Assembly: GCA_021794575.1 (NCBI GenBank)
Contig: JAJYQO010000020.1
Coordinates: forward strand, 34,925-77,545
DNA from: Pseudomonadota bacterium
GTDB taxonomy: Bacteria > Pseudomonadota > Gammaproteobacteria > Xanthomonadales > Rhodanobacteraceae
Direction of reading: 5' to 3'
DNA length: 42,621 nucleotides
Shown here: positions 33,917 to 42,621 of the stretch, piece after piece
How positions within the stretch are numbered: the stretch's first letter is position 1
Layout: every line of letters begins with the position of its first letter
Translations under genes and position numbers: made by a program
Notes under the pieces: model-generated
Told to the model about the DNA's origin: nothing
The model's database searches: none
Seen by the model: the letters and a program-made list of their open reading frames with translations, nothing else

Positions 33917-33940
33917 CTCGCCGCGTCGCGCTGCTACCAT
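33913..33940 (+). promoter_or_regulatory. Promoter of yceD-rpmF-fab cluster
   Basis: TTGACT (33913-33918; five of six) and TACCAT (33935-33940; four of six) are spaced 16 nt. The yceD ATG begins at 33950, only about ten bases after the -10, and no ribosome-binding site precedes it, so the transcript would be leaderless or nearly so. Confidence 0.5.
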
Positions 33941-33949
33941 TCCGCTTTC

Positions 33950-34456
33950 ATGTCCGCGCATCTGCCCGAATCGGTAGACGCTTGGCGCATGGTGTCGGCG
34001 CGGCGGTCGTATGCCGGGTCCATGGCCATCGCCGGGCTGGGCCGGTTGACCGGCCTGCTCGCCAGCGCTACCGGAACGGTGGAGTACCAGCTCGATTTCG
34101 GACGCGACGAACTGGGTTCGGCCTACCTTGCCGTGCGGGCCAAGGCTCGGGTCCAGTTGCTGTGCCAGCGTACGCTGGAGCCGTTCGGTAGCACGTTGGC
34201 GGTGCAGCAGCATCTCGGATTGATCAAGGACGAGAGCGAGGAAGCCGCGCTGCCGCCGGGATACGAGCCGCTGCTGGTCGATGGCCCGCTGCGGTTGGCG
34301 GACGTGATCGAGGACGAACTGCTGCTGGCGGTGCCGCTGGTGCCGGTCGCTCCGGGCAGCGAAGCCGCATTGGCGCCGTGGCAGGCGCGGTCGGACGCGC
34401 CCGAGGTTGAAGTCCCGCATCCGTTCGCACAATTGAAAACACTGAAGCAAGACTGA
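33950..34456 (+). CDS. yceD: YceD/DUF177 family protein (23S rRNA accumulation)
   Basis: The 168-residue protein, normally upstream of rpmF in bacteria, is needed for normal 23S rRNA levels in plants and E. coli. It shows [16 protein letters not shown], where relatives carry the Cys of a CxRCL-like site, and an acidic end [18 protein letters not shown]. It starts 20 nt upstream of rpmF. The ATG lacks a ribosome-binding site (see the promoter entry). Confidence 0.9.
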   Translation: MSAHLPESVDAWRMVSARRSYAGSMAIAGLGRLTGLLASATGTVEYQLDFGRDELGSAYLAVRAKARVQLLCQRTLEPFGSTLAVQQHLGLIKDESEEAALPPGYEPLLVDGPLRLADVIEDELLLAVPLVPVAPGSEAALAPWQARSDAPEVEVPHPFAQLKTLKQD

Positions 34457-34475
34457 GAATCATCGGAGAAACCCC

Positions 34476-34670
34476 ATGGCAGTCCAGAAAAGTCGCAAGA
34501 CGCCCTCCCGCCGCGGCATGCGCCGCGCGCACGACGCGCTGCAGCCGGTGCAACTGGCCACCGATCCGACCAGCGGCGAGGTGCATCGCCGTCACCACGT
34601 GACCAAGGACGGCTACTACCGCGGCAAAAAGGTCCTGCAGGACGCCGCCACCGCCGTCGACGAAGACTGA
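34476..34670 (+). CDS. rpmF: Ribosomal protein L32
   Basis: The 64-residue protein starts [20 protein letters not shown], the L32 signature, and ends with a basic, His-containing region [14 protein letters not shown]. It has no CxxC pairs, so it is the zinc-free form. GGAGA lies 6 nt upstream of the ATG. It is the usual link between yceD and fatty-acid genes. Confidence 0.97.
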   Translation: MAVQKSRKTPSRRGMRRAHDALQPVQLATDPTSGEVHRRHHVTKDGYYRGKKVLQDAATAVDED

Positions 34671-34739
34671 GTCGGCTGCCCATCGCCCGTGGCCGATGCA
34701 CGGCCGCGTTCGCGCCGCAACGCTCAGGGGACAGGCCAG

Positions 34740-35708
34740 ATGTACGCACGCATCGCCGGCACGGGCAGCTATTTGCCCAGTCACGTAGTCACCAATGCCG
34801 ATCTCGAACACCTGGTCGAGACCAGCGACGAGTGGATCCGTACCCGCACCGGCATCCGTGAGCGGCGCAAGGCCGCCGAGGGTGAGACCACCGGCGACCT
34901 GGGTTTCCATGCCGCTGTCGCCGCGCTGGAAAGCGCGGGCATGGCCGCATCCGAACTCGATCTGATCATCGTCGGCACCACTACGCCCGACCTGATTTTT
35001 CCATCCACCGCCTGCCTGATCCAGCATCGGCTGGGCGCGAATGGCTGCGCGGCCTTCGACGTCAATGCCGCGTGCTCGGGCTTTGTTTACGCGCTGGGTG
35101 TGGCCGACAACTTCATCCGCGCCGGTACGTCGCGCAAAGCGCTGGTGGTGGGTTCCGAGACGCTGACGCGCATGGTCGACTGGGGCGACCGCTCCACCTG
35201 CGTGTTGTTCGGCGACGGTGCCGGCGCCGTCGTGCTGGAAGCCAGCGCGGAGCCCGGCATCCTGACCAGCAAGCTGCACGCCGATGGCGGGTACAAAGAC
35301 TTGCTCTACAACCCGGTGGGTGTCTCCGCGGGCTTCCGGCCGGGCGAGGCGAACGCCGGTGTCTGCATCCGCATGAGCGGCAACGAGGTGTTCAAGGTCG
35401 CCGTGCGCACGCTCGACCGCATCGTCGGCGAGACACTGGAAGCCGCCGGCATGCGCGAGTCGCAGGTCGACTGGCTGATCCCGCACCAGGCCAACCTGCG
35501 CATTATCGAGGCCACCGCCAGGCGTCTGGGCCTGCCCATGGAACGCGTGATCGTCACCGTGGACCGTCACGGCAACACGTCCTCGGGCTCGGTGCCGCTG
35601 GCGCTGGATGAAGCCGTGCGTTCCGGCAAGGTGCAGCGCGGCCAGACGCTGCTGCTGGAAGCCTTCGGCGGCGGCTTCACCTGGGCATCGGCGTTGATCC
35701 GTTACTAG
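34740..35708 (+). CDS. fabH: Beta-ketoacyl-ACP synthase III (KAS III)
   Basis: FabH condenses acetyl-CoA with malonyl-ACP to start fatty-acid synthesis. The 322-residue protein starts [19 protein letters not shown] and has the catalytic triad in [14 protein letters not shown] (Cys112, same number as E. coli), [15 protein letters not shown] (His) and [13 protein letters not shown] (Asn). The AGGGGA ribosome-binding site precedes ATG 34740. It follows rpmF directly, where many relatives have plsX. Confidence 0.96.
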   Translation: MYARIAGTGSYLPSHVVTNADLEHLVETSDEWIRTRTGIRERRKAAEGETTGDLGFHAAVAALESAGMAASELDLIIVGTTTPDLIFPSTACLIQHRLGANGCAAFDVNAACSGFVYALGVADNFIRAGTSRKALVVGSETLTRMVDWGDRSTCVLFGDGAGAVVLEASAEPGILTSKLHADGGYKDLLYNPVGVSAGFRPGEANAGVCIRMSGNEVFKVAVRTLDRIVGETLEAAGMRESQVDWLIPHQANLRIIEATARRLGLPMERVIVTVDRHGNTSSGSVPLALDEAVRSGKVQRGQTLLLEAFGGGFTWASALIRY

Positions 35709-35844
35709 CGTGCCTTCCGATCCGGGGCCGCAGATGCAGCGCACCGTGACCGGATCTGCCCGCGGGCCCTGTGATCTCAAGTCAGGGCGCCGGCAGCGGC
35801 CACGATTTGCAAACACGTTTTAGAGTCTCAGCGATCGCACAAGC

Positions 35845-36852
35845 ATGAACGCGAACATCGATAGGTCATTTGCCGGGCCCCGTGGCGAGACGCCTGCGTC
35901 ACGCCCGGATCCACGCCTGGCCTTCGTCTTTCCAGGCCAGGGCTCGCAGGTCGTGGGCATGTTGGCCGAAATCGCGGCGCAGCATCCGGAAGTGGTCGCC
36001 ACCTTCGCCGAAGCCTCGGCAGGCGCCGGCATCGATCTGTGGCAACTGGCGCAACAGGGACCGGAGGCGCGACTGAATCGTACCGAGCACACGCAGCCGG
36101 CGCTGTTGGCGGCGGGCATCGCGGTGTGGCGGGTATGGATCAAGCTCGGCGGCGCGCAACCTGCGCTGCTGGCCGGACATAGCCTAGGTGAGTACACCGC
36201 GCTGGTCGCGGCCGGAGCACTGGATCTGGCCGAGGCCGCCGCGCTGGTGGCCGAACGCGGTCGCCTGATGCAGGAGGCCGTGCCTGAAGGCGAGGGTGCC
36301 ATGGCGGCCGTACTGGGCGGCGATGACGCGCTGATCGCCGAAGTGTGCGCCGAAGTGGCCGAAGGCCAAGTGGTGGCGCCGGCCAATTTCAATGCGCCCG
36401 GACAGACCGTGATTGCCGGCCAGGCCGACGCGGTGGCGCGCGCGCTGGTGCGTCTGGCCGAGCGCGGCGTGCGCAAATCCGTGCGTCTGCCGGTGTCGGT
36501 GCCCTCGCATTGCGAACTGATGCGCGAGGCAGCGGCGCGTTTGGCCGAGCGCATGGCGTCGGTATCCTGGCGTATGCCGCAGGTGCCGGTGCTACAGAAT
36601 GTCGAGGCGCGCGCCTATGGCAGCATCGAGTACATTCGCGCGGCGCTGGAGCGCCAGCTGTACATGCCGGTGCGCTGGAGCGAGTCGGTGCAGGTGCTGG
36701 CCGCGCAGGGCGTCACGCGTGTCGCCGAGTGCGGACCGGGCAAGGTGCTGGCCGGACTGATCAAGCGTATCGACAGGACGCTGGATGCGCGCGCGCTGGG
36801 CACGCCGGCCGAACAGGATGTCGCGCGGGCGGCCTGGGATACGCCGGCCTGA
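35845..36852 (+). CDS. fabD: Malonyl-CoA:ACP transacylase
   Basis: FabD loads malonyl onto ACP. The 335-residue protein contains LAFVFPGQGSQVVGML, the nucleophile elbow GHSLGEYTAL (Ser113), SVPSHCELM with the catalytic His, and PVRWSESVQVLAAQGV near the end. The first 25 residues (MNANIDRSFAGPRGE onward) precede the usual FVFPGQG start; the start at 35845 is taken but an internal start cannot be excluded. A 136-nt gap separates it from fabH, with no clear promoter. Confidence 0.95.
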   Translation: MNANIDRSFAGPRGETPASRPDPRLAFVFPGQGSQVVGMLAEIAAQHPEVVATFAEASAGAGIDLWQLAQQGPEARLNRTEHTQPALLAAGIAVWRVWIKLGGAQPALLAGHSLGEYTALVAAGALDLAEAAALVAERGRLMQEAVPEGEGAMAAVLGGDDALIAEVCAEVAEGQVVAPANFNAPGQTVIAGQADAVARALVRLAERGVRKSVRLPVSVPSHCELMREAAARLAERMASVSWRMPQVPVLQNVEARAYGSIEYIRAALERQLYMPVRWSESVQVLAAQGVTRVAECGPGKVLAGLIKRIDRTLDARALGTPAEQDVARAAWDTPA

Positions 36853-36916
36853 GTCGCGCGCAACCCCTGCCACAGCGCGGTTGCCCGGCGACCGCACACG
36901 ACCCGAGGAGTCTTCC

Positions 36917-37660
36917 ATGCAGCAACAGATCAGCGGTGAAACAGCACTGGTCACCGGCGCCAGCCGCGGTATCGGCGCCGCCATTGCCGATACGCTGGCT
37001 GCCGCCGGCGCACGCGTGATCGGCACCGCCACCAGCGCCGCCGGCGCCGAAGCCATCAGCCGGCGGCTGGCGGCCCATGGTGGCGAAGGTCGCGTGCTGG
37101 ACGTGACCGACGGCGCCGCCGTGGAGGCGCTGATCGACGGCATCGTCAAGCAGCATGGCACGCTGTCGATCCTGGTCAACAACGCCGGCATCACCCGCGA
37201 CCAGTTGCTGATGCGCATGCGCGACGAGGACTGGCAGGTCATCCTCGACACCAACCTGAGTTCGGTGTATCGCGCCAGCAAGGCGGTGCTGCGGCCGATG
37301 ATCAAGGCGCGCAAAGGCCGCATCATCAGCATCGCCTCGGTGGTGGGCGTCACCGGCAATCCGGGCCAGGCCAACTACGCCGCCGCCAAGGCCGGCATCA
37401 TCGCGTTTTCGAAATCGCTGGCGCGCGAGATCGGTTCGCGCGGCATCACGGTGAACGTGGTGGCTCCGGGTTTCATCGACACCGACATGACGCGCGCGCT
37501 GGGCGAAGAGCAGCGCAAGGCGCTGGAAGGGCAGATCGCGCTGGGCCGGCTGGGCCGGCCCGAGGACATCGCGCAGGCGGTGCTGTTTCTGGCCTCGCCG
37601 GCAGCCAGCTACATCACCGGCGAGACCCTGCACGTCAACGGCGGCATGTACATGCCTTGA
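36917..37660 (+). CDS. fabG: 3-oxoacyl-ACP reductase
   Basis: The 247-residue SDR starts MQQQISGETALVTGASRGIG with the NADPH motif TGASRGIG, NNAGITRDQLLMRM, the active site Ser in ISIASVVGVTGNPGQ, YAAAKAG (YxxxK) and PGFIDTDMTRAL. It reduces beta-ketoacyl-ACP. GAGGAG lies 6 nt before the ATG at 36917; the extension to 36785 overlaps fabD and is rejected. Confidence 0.97.
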   Translation: MQQQISGETALVTGASRGIGAAIADTLAAAGARVIGTATSAAGAEAISRRLAAHGGEGRVLDVTDGAAVEALIDGIVKQHGTLSILVNNAGITRDQLLMRMRDEDWQVILDTNLSSVYRASKAVLRPMIKARKGRIISIASVVGVTGNPGQANYAAAKAGIIAFSKSLAREIGSRGITVNVVAPGFIDTDMTRALGEEQRKALEGQIALGRLGRPEDIAQAVLFLASPAASYITGETLHVNGGMYMP

Positions 37661-37714
37661 GCGCTGCGGCGCCGCTGTCCGGCGTGGCGGCTGGCGACAC
37701 TTTTTCTTTCACAC

Positions 37715-37720
37715 TACAAT
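37715..37720 (+). promoter_or_regulatory. -10 element of an acpP promoter
   Basis: TACAAT matches the -10 consensus at five of six positions, 35 nt upstream of acpP, in an AT-rich stretch between fabG and acpP. The best -35 candidate (GCGACA, spacing 15) is weak. An internal acpP promoter is common because ACP is needed in excess. Confidence 0.45.
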
Positions 37721-37754
37721 GCGCGGGCTTTTTTACCGCGAGGCCAGATAACCC

Positions 37755-37994
37755 ATGAGCACCATCGAAGAGCGCGTCAAGAAGATCGTCGTCGAGCAGT
37801 TGGGCGTGAAGGAGGAGGATGTCACCCCCACGGCTTCGTTCGTGGACGATCTGGGTGCCGACTCGCTGGATACCGTCGAGCTGGTGATGGCGCTCGAGGA
37901 AGAGTTCGAGTGCGAGATTCCCGACGAGGAAGCCGAGAAGATCACCACCGTGCAGCAGGCTGTCGATTACATCAAGGCCCACGTCAAGGCCTGA
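37755..37994 (+). CDS. acpP: Acyl carrier protein
   Basis: The 79-residue acidic protein starts [18 protein letters not shown] and carries the phosphopantetheine site DSLDTVEL with Ser37, followed by the helix-[21 protein letters not shown] recognition region. It carries growing acyl chains. A hairpin terminator-like structure follows (38039-38069). Confidence 0.98.
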   Translation: MSTIEERVKKIVVEQLGVKEEDVTPTASFVDDLGADSLDTVELVMALEEEFECEIPDEEAEKITTVQQAVDYIKAHVKA

Positions 37995-38038
37995 GCGGCC
38001 GCGCGCCCCGCGGCGCATGACCGTGTGCTGCATCCACG

Positions 38039-38069
38039 AAGCTGCGTCGCGAGGCGCAGCTTTCGTTTT
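38039..38069 (+). terminator. Terminator-like hairpin after acpP
   Basis: AAGCTGCG (38039-38046) and CGCAGCTT (38055-38062) form an 8-bp stem with an 8-nt loop, followed by TCGTTTT. It is a modest rho-independent terminator or attenuator, likely partial because fabF follows on the same strand. Confidence 0.65.
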
Positions 38070-38140
38070 GTATGAGTCCCTGCGCCCGCGTATGGTGGCG
38101 CACGAGCAGCGTCGGGCAGCGGCCCGAGGGTAGGTAAAGC

Positions 38141-39379
38141 GTGAGCAAACGACGCGTCGTCATCACCGGCATGGGCATCAAGTCACCGGTCGGCAACGAT
38201 CTGGACAGCGCTTGGCGCGCCATCCGCGAGGGCGTCAGCGGCATTGGTCCGCTGACCCAGTTCGATGCCTCCACCTTTCCGACCCGCATCGCCGGGGAGG
38301 TGCGCGATTTCGATCCGGCCGCCTACGTGCCGGCCAAGGACGTCAAGAAGATGGATCCGTTCATCCACTACGGCGTCGCCGCCGCAGTGGATGCGCTGCA
38401 GGACGCCGGGCTGCACCCGCACGAGCACGATGCCGAGCGCATCGGCGTGGCCATCGGCGCCGGCATCGGCGGCATCGCCACCATCGAGCGCACCAGCGTC
38501 ACCTTCCACGAGGCCGGCGTGCGCAAGATCTCGCCGTTCTTCGTCCCCAGTTCGATCATCAACATGATCTCGGGCAACCTGTCGATCATGCTGGGTCTGA
38601 AAGGCCCCAACATCGCCTGCGTCACCGCCTGCACCACGGCCACGCATAACCTGGGTCTGGCCATGCGCATGATCCAGTACGGCGATGCCGACGTGATGAT
38701 CGCCGGCGGCTCCGAATACGCCACCACCGGTACCGCTGTCGGCGGCTTCTGCGCGGCGCGTGCGTTGTCCACGCGCAACGACGAGCCCGCCCGCGCCAGC
38801 CGCCCCTGGGATGCCGATCGCGACGGCTTCGTGCTGTCCAACGGCGCCGGCGTACTGGTGCTCGAAGACTACGAGCACGCGCGCAAGCGCGGCGCGCGCG
38901 TCTACTGCGAGCTGGTCGGTTTCGGCATGAGCGGCGACGCCTTCCACATCACCGCGCCCAGCGACAACGGCGAGGGCGGCGCACGCTGCATGGCCAACGC
39001 CATGCGCGATGCCGGACTCAATCCCGAGGACGTGGATTACATCAATGCCCACGGCACCTCGACACCGGCCGGCGACCTGGCCGAGGTGCAGGGCATCAAG
39101 AGCCTGTTCGGCGCGCAGGCGCGCAAGTTGATGGTCAGTTCCACCAAGTCGATGACCGGCCATCTGCTGGGCGCGGCCGGTGGCGTCGAGGCGATCTTCT
39201 CGGTGCTGGCGCTGCGCGATGGCGTGGTGCCGCCGACCATCAACCTCGATCGGCCCGGCGAGGGCTGCGACCTCGACTTCGTGCCCAATGTTGCGCGCGA
39301 CGCCGGCTTGCGCACGATCCTCTCCAACTCGTTCGGCTTCGGCGGCACTAACGGCACACTGGCGTTCCGCGTCCTCTGA
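38141..39379 (+). CDS. fabF: Beta-ketoacyl-ACP synthase II
   Basis: FabF elongates acyl chains. The 412-residue enzyme starts at GTG 38141 (AGG ribosome-binding site) as (M)[18 protein letters not shown]. The catalytic Cys164 lies in [18 protein letters not shown], with His in [17 protein letters not shown] and the second His in [16 protein letters not shown], and the C-terminal [14 protein letters not shown] gate loop. A 146-nt gap with a hairpin separates it from acpP. Confidence 0.96.
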   Translation: MSKRRVVITGMGIKSPVGNDLDSAWRAIREGVSGIGPLTQFDASTFPTRIAGEVRDFDPAAYVPAKDVKKMDPFIHYGVAAAVDALQDAGLHPHEHDAERIGVAIGAGIGGIATIERTSVTFHEAGVRKISPFFVPSSIINMISGNLSIMLGLKGPNIACVTACTTATHNLGLAMRMIQYGDADVMIAGGSEYATTGTAVGGFCAARALSTRNDEPARASRPWDADRDGFVLSNGAGVLVLEDYEHARKRGARVYCELVGFGMSGDAFHITAPSDNGEGGARCMANAMRDAGLNPEDVDYINAHGTSTPAGDLAEVQGIKSLFGAQARKLMVSSTKSMTGHLLGAAGGVEAIFSVLALRDGVVPPTINLDRPGEGCDLDFVPNVARDAGLRTILSNSFGFGGTNGTLAFRVL

Positions 39380-39390
39380 GCATCGCACCG

Positions 39391-40764
39391 GTGGCAGTCG
39401 CCATGGCCGCGCCGCCGGCGCACGTGCGGCGCCAGCCCGGCACCGTCGATCTGGCCACACTGGCCCGACGCTGGCCGCAGCGCTATCCGTGCCTGCTGGC
39501 CAGCACGTGCCGCGGCGGCGTGCGCGCACGCTGGGATTTGCTGCTGGCGCATCCGCAGCAGCGCATCGAGCTGCGTGCCGATGGCGGTCTGCATGGCGCA
39601 GCGGGCACCGCCGCTGACACTTTCCTGACGGCGCTGGATGCGGCTTTTGAACGGTCGCGCTGCGCCGACGACGATGGCGATTTGCCCTTTGTAGGCGGCT
39701 GGGCCTTGTACCTGGGTTACGAGCTGGCGGCCGCGATCGAGCCGCGGCTGCGGCTGCCGCAGGCGCCGTCCGCGCGCACGCCGCGCGCGCTGGCGCTGCG
39801 CTGTCCCGCGGCCGTCCTGGTCGATCACCAGCGGCAGCAGACCGTGTTGCTGGCCGAACCGGAGCAGGCGCACCTGCTTGACGCGATGGCCGCCGACCTC
39901 ACGCAAGCGGCGGGCTACCTACCGGCTACGACGCTACCGCCGCTGCGGTTGCGCGAACCCGCACCGGCGCGCTATCGCGAGGGCGTCAAGCGCATTCGCG
40001 AATACCTGCAGGCGGGCGATGTGTTCCAGGTCAACCTCGCGCATGCCTGGCGCGGCCACTTCGAGCATGAACCCGAGCCGGCGGCGCTGTTCGCCGCGTT
40101 GCGCGAGGCCAACCCGGCACCGTTCGCGGGTTTGCTGCAGCAGCCGGGTTGGGCGCTGGTCAGCTCATCGCCCGAGCGGTTGCTGGCCGTGCGCGGCGGT
40201 CGCGTCGAGGCGCGGCCCATCGCCGGCACGTGCCCGCGCGGCGACGGCGCCAGCGATGCTGCGCAACGCAGCGATCTGCTGCTGCATCCCAAGGAACGCG
40301 CCGAACACATCATGCTGGTCGATCTGGTGCGCAACGATCTCGGCCGCATCAGCGTGCCAGGCAGCGTGCACGTCGACGAACTGATGACACTGGAGAGCTA
40401 CACGCACGTACACCATATCGTCTCCAACGTCAGCGGCCGGCTGCGCGCGGGCGTCACGCCCGGCGACACTATCGCCGCCGTATTTCCCGGCGGCACCATC
40501 ACCGGCTGCCCCAAGGTGCGCTGCATGGAAATCATCGCCGAACTGGAAGGCGCGCCGCGCGGCGCCTATACCGGCGCGCTGGGTTATCTCGACCGGCGCG
40601 GCACGCTGGATCTGAACATCCTGATCCGCACGCTGGCGCTGGAAGGCGCCGCGCTCAGCCTGCATGCCGGCGCCGGTATCGTCATCGACTCGGTGCCCGA
40701 GCGCGAACTGGCGGAAACCCATGCCAAGGCCCGCGGCCTGCTGCGCGCGCTGGGTCTGGCATGA
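39391..40764 (+). CDS. pabB: Aminodeoxychorismate synthase component I
   Basis: PabB, with glutaminase PabA, makes 4-amino-4-deoxychorismate from chorismate. The 457-residue protein shows the N-terminal FVGGWALYLGYELAAAIEPR domain, the catalytic RVEARPIAGTCPRGD (residues 271-285), ERAEHIMLVDLVRNDLGRIS, VFPGGTITGCPKVRCMEII and the end of the chorismate-binding fold. The motif is PIAGT, as in anthranilate synthase, where E. coli PabB has PIKGT; Ala278 aligns with the E. coli Lys274. Fusion to pabC by a 4-bp overlap supports PabB identity. No ribosome-binding site is evident at the GTG 39391; ATG 39403 is another start. Confidence 0.88.
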   Translation: MAVAMAAPPAHVRRQPGTVDLATLARRWPQRYPCLLASTCRGGVRARWDLLLAHPQQRIELRADGGLHGAAGTAADTFLTALDAAFERSRCADDDGDLPFVGGWALYLGYELAAAIEPRLRLPQAPSARTPRALALRCPAAVLVDHQRQQTVLLAEPEQAHLLDAMAADLTQAAGYLPATTLPPLRLREPAPARYREGVKRIREYLQAGDVFQVNLAHAWRGHFEHEPEPAALFAALREANPAPFAGLLQQPGWALVSSSPERLLAVRGGRVEARPIAGTCPRGDGASDAAQRSDLLLHPKERAEHIMLVDLVRNDLGRISVPGSVHVDELMTLESYTHVHHIVSNVSGRLRAGVTPGDTIAAVFPGGTITGCPKVRCMEIIAELEGAPRGAYTGALGYLDRRGTLDLNILIRTLALEGAALSLHAGAGIVIDSVPERELAETHAKARGLLRALGLA

Positions 40765-41603
40765 GCGCGCCCGGCATGAATCCCCGCATGCGCATCGATG
40801 GACGCGCGCGTGCGCTGATCGCGGCCGATGATCGCGGCCTGCTGTACGGAGATGGCCTGTTCGAGACATTGCGCGTGCGCGCTGGCGTCTGCCCGTTCTG
40901 GGACCGGCACGTGGCGCGGCTGCGTGTCGGTTGCCGGCGACTGCGGCTGCCGCCACCGGCGGCGGGCGCGCTGGAGCGCGATCGCGATGCACTGATTGCC
41001 GGCGTGGCCGATGCCGTGCTGCGCATCACCTGGACGCGCGGATCGGGGATGCGCGGCTACGCGCCGCCGCTGGCCGCGACGCCGCGATGCGTGCTTGCGC
41101 TCACACCTGCGCCGGCTATTCCGGTGCATTGGTATGCGCGTGGAATCCGGGTACGCTTCTGCGATGTACGTTTGGCCCGCCAGCCGCGACTGGCGGGCAT
41201 CAAGCACCTCAATCGACTGGAACAGGTGCTGGCGCGCGCCGAGTGGCGTGATGCGGCGATCGCGGAGGGCTTGATGTTGGATACGGGCGGTCACGTGATC
41301 GGAGCGACGGCGGCCAATGTGTTCGCGGTGATCGATGGCATGCTGGTCACACCGCGCCTGGATCAGGCCGGCGTTGCCGGTGTCGGGCGCGCCGTGCTGC
41401 TGGATGCATTTCCGAAAACGCGTGTGCGTGCGCTGCGCCGGACCGATCTCGAGCGCGCCAGCGAAGTGCTGCTGGTTTCCGCGGTGCGCGGTGCGCTGCC
41501 CGTGCGGCGCCTGGATGCGCGGCGCCTGCCGGTGGGTCCGTGGGCGCGCCGTCTGCAGGGCGTATTCGCGGCGTGCGGCATCGGGCCGGGAGCCGGCGCA
41601 TGA
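40761..41603 (+). CDS. pabC: 4-amino-4-deoxychorismate lyase
   Basis: PabC is a PLP enzyme of the branched-chain aminotransferase fold that releases p-aminobenzoate and pyruvate. The 280-residue protein has the early motif YGDGLFETLRV, the PLP-Lys in LAGIKHLNRLEQVLA, and IGATAANVFAVIDG followed by TPRLDQAGVAGVGRAVLLD. In E. coli the segment reads TECCAANLF; here the Glu is Gly, an atypical substitution in the cofactor loop. Starts within pabB by 4 bp and ends in a 4-bp overlap with mltG. Confidence 0.92.
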   Translation: MSAPGMNPRMRIDGRARALIAADDRGLLYGDGLFETLRVRAGVCPFWDRHVARLRVGCRRLRLPPPAAGALERDRDALIAGVADAVLRITWTRGSGMRGYAPPLAATPRCVLALTPAPAIPVHWYARGIRVRFCDVRLARQPRLAGIKHLNRLEQVLARAEWRDAAIAEGLMLDTGGHVIGATAANVFAVIDGMLVTPRLDQAGVAGVGRAVLLDAFPKTRVRALRRTDLERASEVLLVSAVRGALPVRRLDARRLPVGPWARRLQGVFAACGIGPGAGA

Positions 41604-42621
41604 AGTCGCTCGGCCGGCGTGGCGCGGCGGTGGCCCTGTTTGGGTTGGCACTGCTGGTCGCGCTGGCGGTTGCCTGGATCTATCGCGATTACCGCGCCTT
41701 TACCGCGACGCCCCTGCGCGTCGCCACCGCCACCAGCTTCGAAGTGCCGCGCGGCGCTTCGCTGAAGTCGATCGTCGCGCAATTGCACGACGGCGGCTAC
41801 ACGCGGGCGCCGGTGGCGTATTGGCGGGTGCTGGCGGCCGGCATGGGCGTGACCGACCGCCTGCATGCCGGCGAGTACGCGCTGCGGCCCGGTATCACTC
41901 CGGGGGTACTGCTGTCCGACATGGCCGCCGGCCGTGTGCTGCAGCACATGTTCACCCTGGTCGACGGCTGGACTTTCGCGCAGGTGCGCGCGGCGCTGGC
42001 GCAGGCGCCCAAGTTGCGCCACACGCTGCCGAACATCAGCGATGCGCAGGTGGCGCGCGCGCTGGGCATCGATGCCCGCAATCCCGAAGGCTGGCTGCTG
42101 CCGCAAACCTATGCCTACGTGCTGGGCGATTCCGATATGGATGTACTGCGCCGTGCGCACGCGGCCATGCAGCGCCTGCTGACCGCCGACTGGGCCGAGC
42201 GCGCGCCCGATCTGCCGATCAAGAATCCCTACCAGGCCCTGATCCTGGCCTCGATCGTGGAGAAGGAATCGGCGCTGGCCAGCGAGCGGCCGCGCATCGC
42301 CGGCGTGTTCGTGCGCCGGCTGCAGTTGGGCATGAAACTGCAAACCGATCCCACCGTGATCTACGGCATGGGCGCGGCCTATCACGGCATCATCACGCGC
42401 AAGGATCTGCAGACCGACACGCCTTACAACACCTACACCCGCTTCGGTTTACCGCCCACGCCGATCTGTATGCCGGGCGCGCCGGCGCTGTGGGCCGCGC
42501 TGCATCCGGCGCCGGGCAAATCGCTGTACTTCGTCGCTAAGGGTGACGGCACGCACCAATTTTCCGACACCCTGCAGCAGCAGGACGCGGCCATCGACAA
42601 GTACATCCTGCACCGGCGGCC
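41600..42621 (+). CDS. mltG: Endolytic murein transglycosylase MltG (3' end outside window)
   Basis: MltG cuts nascent peptidoglycan glycan strands at the inner membrane. The visible 340 residues start MKSLGRRGAAVALFGL with one membrane helix, then a LysM-like region (SFEVPRGASLKSIVAQL), the YceG domain with PEGWLLPQTYAY, the catalytic Glu in LASIVEKESALASERPRIA, and LQTDPTVIYGMG and the PYNTYTRFGLPPTPICMPG motif. It is complete except for the last residues, and coupled to pabC. Confidence 0.95.
   Translation, partial: MKSLGRRGAAVALFGLALLVALAVAWIYRDYRAFTATPLRVATATSFEVPRGASLKSIVAQLHDGGYTRAPVAYWRVLAAGMGVTDRLHAGEYALRPGITPGVLLSDMAAGRVLQHMFTLVDGWTFAQVRAALAQAPKLRHTLPNISDAQVARALGIDARNPEGWLLPQTYAYVLGDSDMDVLRRAHAAMQRLLTADWAERAPDLPIKNPYQALILASIVEKESALASERPRIAGVFVRRLQLGMKLQTDPTVIYGMGAAYHGIITRKDLQTDTPYNTYTRFGLPPTPICMPGAPALWAALHPAPGKSLYFVAKGDGTHQFSDTLQQQDAAIDKYILHRR

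Noticed and set aside
38183-39529. Minus-strand 448-codon frame opposite fabF
   Set aside because: Shadow of fabF, whose catalytic motifs are intact on the plus strand; no motif in the antisense translation.
1-42621. CRISPR arrays, insertion sequences, prophage, tRNA or rRNA genes
   Set aside because: No regularly spaced repeats, transposase motifs, integrase or structural RNA patterns were seen; a genome-wide tool would be needed to exclude small ones.

Overview
This 42.6-kb window is a gene-dense, GC-rich bacterial chromosome segment with no rRNA, tRNA, CRISPR array, insertion sequence or phage gene that I could find. Gene content and order suggest a gammaproteobacterium of the Lysobacterales (Xanthomonadales), probably Rhodanobacteraceae-like. 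The supporting features are a DksA with a long Lys/Ala/Pro tail, phoB-phoR-ppk in a row, yceD-rpmF-fabH-fabD-fabG-acpP-fabF-pabB-pabC-mltG without plsX, and a full leucine-catabolism set. The taxonomic call is inference.

Layout. (1) 1-3438, minus strand: yidD, a class I dihydroorotase, a DMT/EamA transporter with a very His-rich tail, and the 5' part of mfd. (2) 3484-4589, plus: dksA with its own sigma70-type promoter. (3) 4672-9890, minus: an SDR dehydrogenase, the EF-P paralogue yeiP/efpL, a FUSC transporter, an unknown exported protein and kynureninase. (4) 9954-14919, minus: liuC, liuD, alaX, liuE and a GNAT, several joined by 4-bp start/stop overlaps. (5) 14979-17056, plus: an iron-uptake module (cupredoxin-like protein, FTR1 permease, predicted outer-membrane protein) behind a promoter overlapped by a Fur-box-like sequence. 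(6) 17116-26985, minus: liuB, a small repeat-containing lipoprotein with a clear terminator, a thiolase, a large secreted Asp-box/IPT protein with its coupled lipoprotein, liuA and leucine dehydrogenase. (7) 27181-32997, minus: ppk, phoR and phoB (with a Pho box), and a BepA-like protease. (8) 33264-42621, plus: grxC, an AhpD-like protein, then the fatty-acid/folate cluster ending in a truncated mltG.

Metabolic logic. Leucine dehydrogenase, isovaleryl-CoA dehydrogenase, both methylcrotonyl-CoA carboxylase subunits, methylglutaconyl-CoA hydratase, HMG-CoA lyase and a thiolase cover leucine breakdown to acetyl-CoA, apart from the branched-chain keto-acid dehydrogenase step, which is not here. 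The iron module is inserted between liuB and liuC. PhoB/PhoR/Ppk link phosphate sensing to polyphosphate storage. The last 9 kb hold type II fatty-acid synthesis initiation and elongation plus the two p-aminobenzoate enzymes for folate.

The parts that most deserve a second look are the secreted Asp-box protein with a GlyGly-CTERM-like tail and its lipoprotein partner, the Fur-linked iron module with an unfamiliar outer-membrane member, the histone-like DksA tail, and the His-rich DMT transporter.
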